From contig DHXL01000396.1 of the NCBI GenBank assembly GCA_002415335.1, positions 1-16,035 of the forward strand: a stretch of 16,035 bases of DNA. The letters are read 5' to 3'. This DNA is from Oxalobacteraceae bacterium UBA5157. Its GTDB lineage: Bacteria; Pseudomonadota; Gammaproteobacteria; Burkholderiales; Burkholderiaceae_D. Made by a program: the position numbers and the translations under genes. The notes under the pieces were generated by a model. That model did not search any database. It had not been told where the DNA came from and saw only the letters and a list, made by a program, of their open reading frames with translations. This document shows, piece by piece, positions 6,109-13,621 of this stretch. How positions within the stretch are numbered: the first letter of the stretch is position 1; every line of letters starts with the position of its first letter.

Positions 6109-7137
6109 ATGAGCTTTCGCCTTCCAATACAGTACGATTTTTCGCTACGCGCCTACAACACCTTGGGCGTAGAGGCGCGCGCACAAGCGTACCTGCAAGT
6201 CACCGCTTCCGACATGCTGGCACTGATCGACAGCAATGCCGAACTGGACGGATTGCCGCGCTTCGTGCTTGGCGGCGGCAGCAATGTGGTGTTGACCCGC
6301 GATTTCGATGGATTGGTGCTGCACATGTGTACCGAGGGCATCGAAATCATCAACCAGGACGAATACGCGACCTATGTGCGCGTTGCAGCCGGCGAAAACT
6401 GGCACCGTTTCGTGCTGTGGACGCTGGCCCAAGGATTGGGCGGACTGGAGAACCTTTCGCTCATACCGGGCACCGTCGGCGCCGCGCCGATCCAGAATAT
6501 CGGCGCTTATGGCGTTGAGTTGAAGGACTGCTTTCATGCACTGACCGCATTCGATTTCGCGAGCGGAGAACTGTTCAGACTGGGCAAGGAAGCATGCGAA
6601 TTCGCCTACCGCGACAGTGTATTCAAGCACAGGCTGCGCGGGCGCACGGTCATCGTGGACGTCACATTCGCGCTGCCGAAACAATGGCAACCGAATTTTC
6701 GTTACGCCGATCTCGCACAGGAACTGGCGGCGCGTGGATTGGACTCGCCGACCGCGCGCGACATCAGCGATGCCGTAATCGCGATCCGCACCCGCAAGCT
6801 GCCCGACCCGCGCGTGACTGGCAACGTAGGCAGTTTTTTCAAGAATCCGCTGGTGTCCGCAGCGCAGCGCGATGCGTTACTGCTGCAGCACCCGCAACTG
6901 GTCAGTTACGCGCAAGCCGGCGGTAGCTTCAAACTGGCCGCCGGCTGGCTGATCGATCAATGCGGCTGGAAGGGCAAGCGGGTCGGCAGCGTCGGCGTGT
7001 ACGAAAAGCAAGCGCTGGTGCTTGTCAATCGCGGCGGCGCCAGCGGCAAGGATATCGTCGATCTGGCGCGCGCGATCCAGGCCGATGTGCTGGCGCGTTT
7101 CGGCGTGCAACTGGAACCGGAACCCGTGTTTATCTGA
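6109..7137 (+). CDS. murB: UDP-N-acetylenolpyruvoylglucosamine reductase MurB
   Basis: MurB is the cytoplasmic FAD enzyme that reduces UDP-GlcNAc-enolpyruvate to UDP-MurNAc with NADPH, the second step of peptidoglycan precursor synthesis. From ATG 6109 the protein has 342 residues, typical of type I MurB. FAD-binding motifs are FVLGGGSNVVL (52-62) and IPGTVGAAPIQNIGAYG (119-135). The catalytic set is present: Arg168 in FAYRDSVFK, Ser242 in GNVGSFFKNP (the proton donor) and Glu in the C-terminal LEPEPVFI. A TTG at 6088 would extend it by seven residues, but those codons overlap the likely -10 box. There is no clear ribosome-binding site. The gene converges on ppnP with a seven-base gap and no intervening terminator hairpin, so the two transcripts probably overlap at their ends. 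Confidence 0.97.
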   Translation: MSFRLPIQYDFSLRAYNTLGVEARAQAYLQVTASDMLALIDSNAELDGLPRFVLGGGSNVVLTRDFDGLVLHMCTEGIEIINQDEYATYVRVAAGENWHRFVLWTLAQGLGGLENLSLIPGTVGAAPIQNIGAYGVELKDCFHALTAFDFASGELFRLGKEACEFAYRDSVFKHRLRGRTVIVDVTFALPKQWQPNFRYADLAQELAARGLDSPTARDISDAVIAIRTRKLPDPRVTGNVGSFFKNPLVSAAQRDALLLQHPQLVSYAQAGGSFKLAAGWLIDQCGWKGKRVGSVGVYEKQALVLVNRGGASGKDIVDLARAIQADVLARFGVQLEPEPVFI

Positions 7138-7144
7138 CCGGCGT

Positions 7145-7459
7145 CTAGCCGAAGTGGCAGACGTAGTCGAGCGTCTCGAGCGTGTCGATCTCGAAGCTGG
7201 AGTTGCCGGGCACCTCGAAACGCTGGCCGCCTTCATAGGTTTTCCAATCCTCGTCTCCCTTCAGGCGAATCCGGCACTTCCCGGCATTCAATTCCATGAT
7301 CTCCGGCGCGCCGGTATTAAAGGTCAGCGATGATGGGAAAATCACGCCGATGGTTTTCTTGGTCGCATCGGGAAAGATCACGGTGTGCGAGATGCATTTG
7401 CCGTCGAAGTAGATATTCGCTTGCTTGACGACGGATACGTGGTCGAATTGGGTGCTCAT
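7145..7459 (-). CDS. ppnP: Pyrimidine/purine nucleoside phosphorylase PpnP (DUF1255)
   Basis: The 104 residues match the PpnP/YaiE family along their whole length. The family has a small single-domain cupin-like barrel and splits nucleosides by phosphorolysis to base and ribose 1-phosphate with broad specificity, acting in nucleoside salvage. Characteristic stretches are VVKQANIYFDGKCISHTV near the N-terminus, KTIGVIFPSSLTFNT in the middle, and GQRFEVPGNSSFEI before the C-terminal LDYVCHFG. It is a single gene between the converging murB and the ABC exporter operon. The ribosome-binding site is weak (AGAAAGAAG lies upstream of the ATG). The function is transferred from the family. Confidence 0.93.
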   Translation of the reverse strand: MSTQFDHVSVVKQANIYFDGKCISHTVIFPDATKKTIGVIFPSSLTFNTGAPEIMELNAGKCRIRLKGDEDWKTYEGGQRFEVPGNSSFEIDTLETLDYVCHFG

Positions 7460-7516
7460 GCTGGCTTCTTTCTATGGATGCGCATTAGGGTGCGCTTATT
7501 ATAATTCGAGCCATCC

Positions 7517-8689
7517 TCAGCGCGCCCGGCCTTCGCGTCGGAATTTCCATAGGGCCAGGCCGCCAAACAATATCGCGAATCCCAACTGCATGCCGATCGC
7601 CGGCAACGCCGCGTCCAGCGGCAGACCGCGCCAGGTCACCGCATCCAGGCCGTCCACCGCCCAGCGTGTCGGCACCACCAGCGTCGCGGTTTGCAGCCAC
7701 TGCGGGAACATGAAAGCGGGCACCCAGGCGCCGCCCAGCATGACCATGATCAAGGTCGCGAATATGGCCAGGCTGCGCGCTGATTCCGGTGTCTTGCCGT
7801 AGGCGGCGATGAGTAAACCGAAGGTCGCGGTCATCAGCGCGAAGCAGGCGCCGACGCCGACGAAGCCGAACACGCTGCCGGCGATCTCGACTTTAAACAA
7901 AATCGCTGCGGCGGCGAAGATCGCGCACAGCAAGCCGAACGCAATCAGCGCACTCGACAGCGCACGCGCCACCAGTACCGTGGTCACGGTGATCGGCGCA
8001 GCCAGCAAGCGGTTCCACAGGCCTTCGCGTCGAGCCAGCAAGATCGTGATGCCGGCATCGATGCCCATGAACAGAATGAACTGCACGGCCATGCCGGCAA
8101 ACGCGTGCGCATAGCCGTTGTATTTGGGGCCGGAGCTCATGGCTTCATCCTTGGTGGAGAATGGCATCGAGAGTCCGCCCGACGTATTGGATGCGGATGC
8201 AGCGTTCGCGCCGGATTGTCCGCCGAACATCTCCGCGCTCACAACCTGCATCACCTGCTGGGCCAACATGCCCTTGACGATCGCCAGCACGGCATTTTGC
8301 GACGGGTCGTAATAAATCGGAATCTCCGGCTTGTTGCGCGCACTGAATAGCGCCGCGGCGGCCGCTCCGCCGAATCCGGCGGGAATCACGATGGCGGCAT
8401 TGAGCTTGCCTTTGCGTACTTTGTCTTGCGCTTCGGCCAGTGACAGCTCCTCGATCTGAAGCGCACCGTCACGCTTGAGGCCGGCGCCGATCTTTTTGGC
8501 GACTTCGCTGTTGTCCAGGGTCACCAGTGCGACATTGATTTTGGCATTTTCATTTTTGCCCGAACCGCCGAACAGATAGCCGAAAAAAGCGCCAAGCACA
8601 ATCGGCATGAGCAGCCGCAGCAATAGCGCGCGCCGGTCGGATAGGAACAGGATAAGGTCTTTGCGTATCAGGGCAATCAAGGCAGTCAT
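7517..8689 (-). CDS. ABC-2 type exporter permease
   Basis: This 390-residue inner-membrane protein has the ABC2_membrane layout. One N-terminal membrane helix (about 20-42, LLLRLLMPIVLGAFFGYLFG) follows a cytoplasmic start. A large extracytoplasmic domain runs to about residue 195 and contains a low-complexity Ala/Ser/Gly stretch (SGANAASASNTSGG). Five or so further helices make up the C-terminal half, ending in a basic tail KFRREGRAR. It pairs with the ATPase encoded just upstream. The ATPase stop codon TAG is part of TAGGAAACCGACATG, so the permease ribosome-binding site overlaps that stop and the two are translationally coupled. Related systems export drugs, lipids or polysaccharides; the substrate here cannot be deduced. 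Confidence 0.92.
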   Translation of the reverse strand: MTALIALIRKDLILFLSDRRALLLRLLMPIVLGAFFGYLFGGSGKNENAKINVALVTLDNSEVAKKIGAGLKRDGALQIEELSLAEAQDKVRKGKLNAAIVIPAGFGGAAAAALFSARNKPEIPIYYDPSQNAVLAIVKGMLAQQVMQVVSAEMFGGQSGANAASASNTSGGLSMPFSTKDEAMSSGPKYNGYAHAFAGMAVQFILFMGIDAGITILLARREGLWNRLLAAPITVTTVLVARALSSALIAFGLLCAIFAAAAILFKVEIAGSVFGFVGVGACFALMTATFGLLIAAYGKTPESARSLAIFATLIMVMLGGAWVPAFMFPQWLQTATLVVPTRWAVDGLDAVTWRGLPLDAALPAIGMQLGFAILFGGLALWKFRREGRAR

Positions 8690-8698
8690 GTCGGTTTC

Positions 8699-9640
8699 CT
8701 AATCGCGCAATGTGCGTCCGGTCAAAGTGAGAAAGATGTCTTCGAGATTGGCTTTCGCCGTCGCGTAATGCAGCGGCGGGCAGCCTTGTGCGACCAGCCA
8801 CTCCAGCAGCGGCAGGCCGTGCTCGGTGGCGGACAATGCGATGTGCAGGCTATGGCCGTCGGCGTCGACTTTGGCCACGCCCGGACGTTGCGCGAGATCG
8901 GCCAGCAATGCGCCCGATGCGGCTTGCGCCAGGTCGACCGTCAACGCCGCCTGTGCCGGCAGGCGCCGGTAAAGTGCGGCGGGACTTTCGTCGGCAATCA
9001 CCATGCCGTGATCGATGACCACGATGTGGTCGGCCAGGCGCTCGACTTCTTCCATGTAATGGCTGGTATAGATCAGCGAGCGGCCCTGGCGCTTGAGTGT
9101 TTCCAGGCTGTCGAAGATCGCGTTGCGGCTTTGCGGGTCGACTCCGACTGTGGGTTCGTCCAGGATCAACAGTTGCGGATCATGCAGCAAGGCGGCGGCG
9201 ATGTTGAGGCGGCGTTTCATGCCGCCGGAAAATGTGCCCGGTTTGTCCGCCGCGCGTTCGCTCAGGTTGACCAGCGCCAGCGCATCGGCGCAGCGGGCCT
9301 TCAGCGTGACGCCCTTGAGGCCGTAGAGCGCGCCGAACAGCTTGAGGTTTTCCAGCGCCGACAAGTCTTCATAGATCGCGATTTCTTGCGGCACCAGACC
9401 GATCTTGTGTTTGGCTGCACTATTGCCATGGGTGAGCGGTTCGCCGTCGAGCAAGACTTCGCCGCGATCCGGCTGCAGCAGGCCGCAGATCATGCTGACG
9501 GTGGTGGATTTGCCGGCGCCGTTGGGGCCAATCAAGCCCAGCGTCTGGCCGGCTTCGATGCGGAACGACACCGAGTCGACTGCGCGCCGGTCGCCGTAGG
9601 ATTTGGTGAGATCGGTGACGCAGAGCAGAGGGGGAGCCAT
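8699..9640 (-). CDS. ABC-2 type exporter ATP-binding protein
   Basis: This 313-residue ATPase energises the permease encoded downstream. It has the complete motif set: Walker A GLIGPNGAGKSTT (35-47), Q-loop GLVPQE (81-86), signature FSGGMKRRLNIAAAL (137-151), Walker B LLILDEPTVGVD (157-168) and switch His in YTSHYMEEVERLADH (191-205). The C-terminal 90 residues after VIADESP form the extra domain common to DrrA/NatA-type ATPases. The start is placed at ATG 9640 (MAPPLLCVTDLTKSYG), since the 43-residue upstream extension does not look like ABC sequence and would run into the argG terminator region. The ribosome-binding site is poor. A TACACT at 9668-9673 (minus strand) is a weak candidate -10 box. 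Confidence 0.94.
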   Translation of the reverse strand: MAPPLLCVTDLTKSYGDRRAVDSVSFRIEAGQTLGLIGPNGAGKSTTVSMICGLLQPDRGEVLLDGEPLTHGNSAAKHKIGLVPQEIAIYEDLSALENLKLFGALYGLKGVTLKARCADALALVNLSERAADKPGTFSGGMKRRLNIAAALLHDPQLLILDEPTVGVDPQSRNAIFDSLETLKRQGRSLIYTSHYMEEVERLADHIVVIDHGMVIADESPAALYRRLPAQAALTVDLAQAASGALLADLAQRPGVAKVDADGHSLHIALSATEHGLPLLEWLVAQGCPPLHYATAKANLEDIFLTLTGRTLRD

Positions 9641-9706
9641 GGCGTGATCCGGAGTAAAAGTTGCACGAGTGTACACGTTTGAAGGTTGCAGCAATGCGGT
9701 TCGCGC

Positions 9707-9736
9707 AAAAAAAGCGGCGACGTCGAAGTCACCGCT
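9707..9736 (-). terminator. Rho-independent terminator of the argF-argG unit
   Basis: Read on the minus strand, AGCGGTGAC (9736-9728) pairs with GTCGCCGCT (9721-9713) through nine pairs, one of them U-G, across a six-base TTCGAC loop. Seven T residues follow (9713-9707). It lies about 140 bases beyond the argG stop and just before the ABC exporter promoter region, so it separates the two units. Confidence 0.85.
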
Positions 9737-9859
9737 CAGAATACCGAAATATTTTGATTCCAAGGGCATTGCGCCCTAATCATTGCATTCTACATAAACG
9801 TGCGCCAGCCATTTGTTGGCTCGTCGGGTTGTGTGTGATGTAACGCCCCGTTGCCGCGC

Positions 9860-9878
9860 GGGCCACCGCTTGTGGCCC
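9860..9878 (-). other. Stem-loop directly after the argG stop codon
   Basis: GGGCCAC (9860-9866) and GTGGCCC (9872-9878) form a perfect 7-bp hairpin with a five-base loop, touching the argG stop codon. No T run follows it on the minus strand, so it is not a typical terminator. It may stabilise the mRNA 3' end or be fortuitous. Confidence 0.4.
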
Positions 9879-11213
9879 TTATTCGTCACTCTTGCCGAGG
9901 CAGGAAAGCGCCACCGCAGAGTTGGCGGTGAGCAGTCCGGCCTTGCTGTAGATATTGAGTTTTTCCCGCGTGTCGGAAATATCCAGATTGCGCATCGTCA
10001 ATTGCCCGATGCGGTCTTGCGGTGAAAATGGACCTTCGCCTTTTTCCATCGTCAGGCGTTCCGGTTTGTACGTCAGGTTGACCGATTCCGTATTCAGAAT
10101 CGAGTAATCGTTTCCGCGCCGCAGTTCCAGCGTGACTTCGCCGGTAATCGCGCGCGCCACCCAGCGCTGCGAAGCTTCGCGCAGCATGATCGCTTGCGGA
10201 TCGAACCAGCGCCCCTGGTATAGCAGGCGACCGAGGCGGCGGCCGCTGTCGCGGTACTGCTCGATGGTGTCCTCATTGTGGATGCCGGTGACCAGGCGCT
10301 CGTAGGCAATGAACAGCAAGCTCAGGCCGGGGGCTTCGTAGATGCCGCGGCTTTTCGCTTCGATGATGCGGTTTTCGATCTGGTCGCTCATGCCCAGGCC
10401 ATGGCGGCCGCCGATGCGGTTGGCCTCCAGCAGCAGATCGACCGTGTTGGCATACACGATGCCGTTGAGCGCAACCGGACGTCCCTCTTCAAAACGGACG
10501 CTCACTTCTTCACGCTTGACTTCCACTTCGTCGCGCCAAAAGGCCACGCCCATGATCGGTTCGACGATCTTCATGCCGCTGTTCAGGTGCTCGAGGTCTT
10601 TCGCTTCGTGCGTGGCGCCGAGCATGTTCGAATCGGTCGAGTACGCCTTTTCCACCGACATCTTGTAATCGAAGCCGGACTTGATCATGAATTCCGACAT
10701 TTCCTTGCGTCCGCCGAGTTCCTGAATAAAGCGGTCGTCGAGCCAGGGTTTGTAAATTTTCAGATTGGGATTCACCAGCAAGCCGTAGCGATAAAAACGC
10801 TCGATGTCGTTGCCCTTGAAGGTACTGCCGTCGCCCCAGATTTCGACCTGGTCTTCCTGCATCGCCGCGACCAGCATCGTACCGGTGACCGCGCGACCCA
10901 GAGGCGTGGTATTGAAGTAAGTCACGCCCGCGGTCGAAATATGGAAAGCGCCGCTTTGCAGGGCGGCGATGCCCTCCGTCACCAATTGCTCGCGGCAATC
11001 GACCAGGCGCGCCTGTTCGGCGCCGTAGGCTATGGCCTTTTTCGGGATAGCGTCGTAGTCCGGTTCATCGGGCTGCCCGAGATTGGCCGTGTACGCGTAA
11101 GGAATCGCGCCTTTCTGGCGCATCCAGTGCAAGGCCGCGCTCGTATCGAGTCCGCCGGAAAAGGCGATGCCTACTTTTTGATTGACTGGAACGGTCTGAA
11201 GTATGTTGGACAT
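9879..11213 (-). CDS. argG: Argininosuccinate synthase
   Basis: ArgG joins citrulline and aspartate with ATP to argininosuccinate, the penultimate step of arginine synthesis in the cytoplasm. Its 444 residues place it in the longer E. coli-like type (447 residues) rather than the roughly 400-residue form. The ATP-pyrophosphatase P-loop is seen as GIAFSGGLDTSAALHWM (15-31). Other characteristic stretches are STAGVTYFNTTPLGRAVTG (93-111), EIWGDGSTFKGNDIERFYRY (124-143) and the EHLNSGMKIVEPIMG segment. It lies 108 bases downstream of argF on the same strand, so the two genes probably share a transcript that ends at 9707. That gap has no hairpin terminator, no clear Shine-Dalgarno before the ATG, and no ArgR-type operator that I can recognise. 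Confidence 0.97.
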   Translation of the reverse strand: MSNILQTVPVNQKVGIAFSGGLDTSAALHWMRQKGAIPYAYTANLGQPDEPDYDAIPKKAIAYGAEQARLVDCREQLVTEGIAALQSGAFHISTAGVTYFNTTPLGRAVTGTMLVAAMQEDQVEIWGDGSTFKGNDIERFYRYGLLVNPNLKIYKPWLDDRFIQELGGRKEMSEFMIKSGFDYKMSVEKAYSTDSNMLGATHEAKDLEHLNSGMKIVEPIMGVAFWRDEVEVKREEVSVRFEEGRPVALNGIVYANTVDLLLEANRIGGRHGLGMSDQIENRIIEAKSRGIYEAPGLSLLFIAYERLVTGIHNEDTIEQYRDSGRRLGRLLYQGRWFDPQAIMLREASQRWVARAITGEVTLELRRGNDYSILNTESVNLTYKPERLTMEKGEGPFSPQDRIGQLTMRNLDISDTREKLNIYSKAGLLTANSAVALSCLGKSDE

Positions 11214-11321
11214 GTTTGCTGTACTGAGTTGATTATCGGTATATTCATCGCTGGGTACGGTCTTATCTTGTACACGCGGACAGGTAACGAGCGTGCAAAA
11301 TGCCGTGCTCGGCCTGCGGCT

Positions 11322-12245
11322 TCATCCGGCTTGGGAAACGCGGCCCACGACCAGGTATTCGAGCAAGGCCTTTTGCACGTGCAGGCGGTTTTCGGCTTCA
11401 TCCCACACCACCGATTGCGGGCCGTCCATCACCTCGGCCGAGACTTCCTCACCGCGATGGGCCGGCAGGCAATGCATGAACAAGGCATCCGGTTGCGCGC
11501 GCCGCATCTTGGCGCCATCCACGATCCAGCCGTCGAAGGCCTTCATGCGTGCGGCGTTTTCCTCTTCATACCCCATGCTGGTCCAGACATCGGTCGTCAC
11601 GAGATGGGCGCATTCGCAGGCATCGGCCGGGTCCGCAAACAAGGTGTAATGCGTGTTGTCGGGCGCGACCAGTGCCGGGTTGATTTCGTAACCGGTGGGC
11701 GTCGAGACATTGACGTGGAAGCCGAATACATGCGCCGCCTGCAGCCACGAGTACAACATGTTGTTGGCATCGCCGATCCACGCGACGGTCTTGCCGGCGA
11801 TCGATCCGCGTTGTTCGATGTAGGTAAAGACGTCGGCCAATACCTGGCACGGATGGTGTTCGTTGGTCAGGCCATTGATGACCGGCACGCGCGAATGGGC
11901 GGCGAAGCGTTCGATGATGTCCTGGCCGAAGGTGCGGATCATGATGATGTCGCACATGCGCGACATCACTTGCCCCGCATCCTCGACCGGCTCGCCGCGG
12001 CCAAGCTGACTGTCGCGCGTGTTCAGGTAGATCGCCGCGCCGCCGAGCTGATGCATGCCGGCTTCGAACGACAGGCGCGTGCGGGTCGAACTCTTTTCGA
12101 ACACCATCACCAGCGTGCGATCCAGCAGCGGATGATGCGGCTCGTATGCCTTGAATTTGCGCTTGATGAGGTGCGAGCGTTCGATGACGTACTCGAACTC
12201 GTCCAGCGTAAAGTCGGAAAACTGCAGAAAGTGTTTGATGGCCAT
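11322..12245 (-). CDS. argF: Ornithine carbamoyltransferase, anabolic type
   Basis: This enzyme transfers the carbamoyl group from carbamoyl phosphate to ornithine, giving citrulline, the substrate of the next gene's product ArgG. At 307 residues it matches the family. The carbamoyl-phosphate site is SSTRTR (52-57) with HPCQ (131-134). The ornithine loop is TTDVWTSMG (217-225), and the catalytic MHCLPAHRGEEV (257-268) contains the reactive Cys. The short C-terminus and overall form suggest the biosynthetic rather than the catabolic enzyme, supported by linkage to argG. The ATG at 12245 has no Shine-Dalgarno sequence. Instead a terminator-shaped hairpin with five T residues ends four bases before it, and a perfect TATAAT lies 54 bases upstream, so expression may be controlled within this very short leader. 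Confidence 0.97.
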   Translation of the reverse strand: MAIKHFLQFSDFTLDEFEYVIERSHLIKRKFKAYEPHHPLLDRTLVMVFEKSSTRTRLSFEAGMHQLGGAAIYLNTRDSQLGRGEPVEDAGQVMSRMCDIIMIRTFGQDIIERFAAHSRVPVINGLTNEHHPCQVLADVFTYIEQRGSIAGKTVAWIGDANNMLYSWLQAAHVFGFHVNVSTPTGYEINPALVAPDNTHYTLFADPADACECAHLVTTDVWTSMGYEEENAARMKAFDGWIVDGAKMRRAQPDALFMHCLPAHRGEEVSAEVMDGPQSVVWDEAENRLHVQKALLEYLVVGRVSQAG

Positions 12246-12249
12246 GAAT

Positions 12250-12282
12250 AAAAACGGCGGCGAGCGAAGCGCCTGCCGCCGT
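12250..12282 (-). terminator. Terminator-like hairpin in the argF 5' leader
   Basis: On the minus strand ACGGCGGC (12282-12275) pairs perfectly with GCCGCCGT (12261-12254) around a 13-base loop that can form a small inner GCG/CGC stem. TTTTT (12254-12250) follows. The T run ends four bases before the argF ATG. It could end transcripts coming from rsgA (stop 84 bases upstream), or act as an attenuator of argF transcription started at 12300-12305, or both. Confidence 0.65.
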
Positions 12283-12299
12283 GTTATGTAACTGGTTCA

Positions 12300-12305
12300 A
12301 TTATA
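12300..12305 (-). promoter_or_regulatory. Candidate argF promoter (-10 TATAAT)
   Basis: A perfect TATAAT lies on the minus strand 54 bases before the argF start. The sequence at the usual -35 distance is CTATCT, a poor match; a good TTGACT (12321-12316) is only ten bases away, too close to serve. Transcription would begin near 12293, about ten bases before the hairpin at 12250-12282. Confidence 0.45.
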
Positions 12306-12366
12306 AGGGATTTCGAGTCAAAAGATAGGCTAAACGCATGTCCCTTTACTATCGTTTGACGGGCTT

Positions 12367-13257
12367 TTAGTACAGTTTTTGCGACGCCTCATGCACTAAT
12401 TGCTGGTAAAGCGCATGGCGATAGGGCGCAATCTGCCCGGCTTCGAGCGCACCGAGCACCGCGCAAGCCGGCTCGTTCAGGTGATGACAGTTGTAGAATT
12501 TGCACTTGCCGAGATGCGGCGCAAACTCGGGAAACGCGCGCTCGAGCATGCCTTCGCTCAAGTGATACAAGCCGAATTCCTGGAACCCGGGCGAGTCGAT
12601 GATGGCGGTGCCGGGATCGGTCACGTACAGCCGGGTGAAGGTGGTGGTGTGCTTGCCGGTATCGAGCGCCGCGGAAATCTCGCGCACCGCGATGTCGGCG
12701 TCCGGCACCAGCAAATTGATCAGCGAGGATTTGCCCATGCCGGATTGACCGATCAAGATCGTCGATTGACCGGCCAGCAAGGGCGCCAGCAGCGCGCACG
12801 TCGCTTCCGGCGTGGCGCGCGCCGAGACCTCGTGCACCGGATAGCCGAGTCCCGAATACAGGCTCAGGCGTTGGCGCGTCTTGGCGAGCGATTCGGTAAC
12901 GTCGATCTTGTTCAATATGATGTGCACCGCGACGCCGGCTGCCTCGGCCGCGACCAGCGAGCGCGACACCAAGTCATCGGAGAAGCCCGGCTCGGTCGCG
13001 ACCACGATGAACAGTTGCGTGACGTTGGCGGCCAGCAGCTTCGATTTGTACTGGTCTGAGCGGTACAGCAGCGTCTTGCGTTCGGCGATCGATTCGATCA
13101 CCGCCTGATCGGCTGAAGTGAGCTTGAGATTGACGATATCGCCGACCGCAACATCGCTTTTTTTGCCGCGGGTTACGCACTGCAATTTGGCGCTGTCGGT
13201 TTGCGCCACATAATGGCGGCCGTGCGCGGCAATGATGGTGCCGACGATATTACTCAT
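12367..13257 (-). CDS. rsgA: Ribosome small-subunit-dependent GTPase RsgA
   Basis: RsgA (YjeQ) is a late 30S ribosome assembly GTPase. The 296-residue protein has an N-terminal OB-fold (about 1-65), then a circularly permuted GTPase domain in which G4 NKID (116-119) precedes G1 GQSGMGKSS (170-178), the switch DTGKHTTT (199-206) and G3 DSPG (221-224). The C-terminal zinc site is formed by C252, C257, H259 and C265 in KCKFYNCHHLNEPAC. All key residues are present. The ATG lies three bases after the phhB stop, without its own ribosome-binding site, which suggests coupled translation in an M48-phhB-rsgA operon. A gap of 121 bases with a candidate promoter and a hairpin separates it from argF. Confidence 0.97.
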   Translation of the reverse strand: MSNIVGTIIAAHGRHYVAQTDSAKLQCVTRGKKSDVAVGDIVNLKLTSADQAVIESIAERKTLLYRSDQYKSKLLAANVTQLFIVVATEPGFSDDLVSRSLVAAEAAGVAVHIILNKIDVTESLAKTRQRLSLYSGLGYPVHEVSARATPEATCALLAPLLAGQSTILIGQSGMGKSSLINLLVPDADIAVREISAALDTGKHTTTFTRLYVTDPGTAIIDSPGFQEFGLYHLSEGMLERAFPEFAPHLGKCKFYNCHHLNEPACAVLGALEAGQIAPYRHALYQQLVHEASQKLY

Positions 13258-13260
13258 CGG

Positions 13261-13611
13261 TCACGCGAAGGATTGCTGAAAAATTGCATCCACTTTGGCC
13301 GCACAAATAAAGTCGTTCTCCGAGATGCCGCCCTTGCCGCCGTTGACTGAATGCGTGTCGAATTTCACGACGCAGCGGTTATAGGTAACGACCAATTCCG
13401 GGTGATGATCTTCCGCGTGGATGACATAGGCAATCGCATTGATGAAGGCCAGCGTTTCGTAGTAATTGTTGAACGAAAAAGTCTGGACGATCTTGCCGTC
13501 TTTCAGCGACCAGCCGGCCACGGCCACCAGGTATTCGGCGATTTCGGCAGCGGTCAATCCAGTGTCCAGATGACGGCATTTTTTTTCCAGGAGTTCGGTT
13601 GTGGTTACCAT
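13261..13611 (-). CDS. phhB: 4a-hydroxytetrahydrobiopterin dehydratase (pterin carbinolamine dehydratase)
   Basis: This enzyme dehydrates the 4a-hydroxypterin formed by aromatic amino-acid hydroxylases and so regenerates the pterin cofactor; related proteins serve molybdopterin metabolism or moonlight as coactivators. The protein has 116 residues from ATG 13611. The diagnostic motif is seen as HAEDHHPELVVTYNRCVVKF with the paired catalytic His, followed by DTHSVNG and the late GISENDFICAAKVD. The start is chosen because AAGGTGA lies about six bases upstream; this sequence contains the TAA stop of the M48 gene, so the genes are coupled. No phenylalanine hydroxylase gene is next to it, so its partner is elsewhere or its role differs. 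Its ten-base gap to the M48 gene and three-base gap to rsgA place it firmly inside the operon. Confidence 0.93.
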   Translation of the reverse strand: MVTTTELLEKKCRHLDTGLTAAEIAEYLVAVAGWSLKDGKIVQTFSFNNYYETLAFINAIAYVIHAEDHHPELVVTYNRCVVKFDTHSVNGGKGGISENDFICAAKVDAIFQQSFA

Positions 13612-13621
13612 GATATTCACC

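Noticed and set aside
8768..9682. 304-residue plus-strand frame opposite the ABC ATPase
   Set aside because: It is Gln/Arg/Ala-rich antisense translation of an ATPase with complete motifs.
9641..9769. 43-residue N-terminal extension of the ABC ATPase
   Set aside because: It overlaps the intrinsic terminator at 9707-9736 and shows no ABC-like sequence before MAPPLLCVTD.
11220..11250. AT-rich stretch in the argF-argG gap (TGATTATCGGTATATTCAT) as an ArgR box
   Set aside because: It is not palindromic and the spacing of its halves does not match the arginine-operator consensus.
10278..12251. 657-residue plus-strand open frame covering argG and argF
   Set aside because: It is antisense to two complete, motif-bearing enzymes. 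Its translation has no recognisable domain and is typical of the mirror frame of GC-rich coding DNA.
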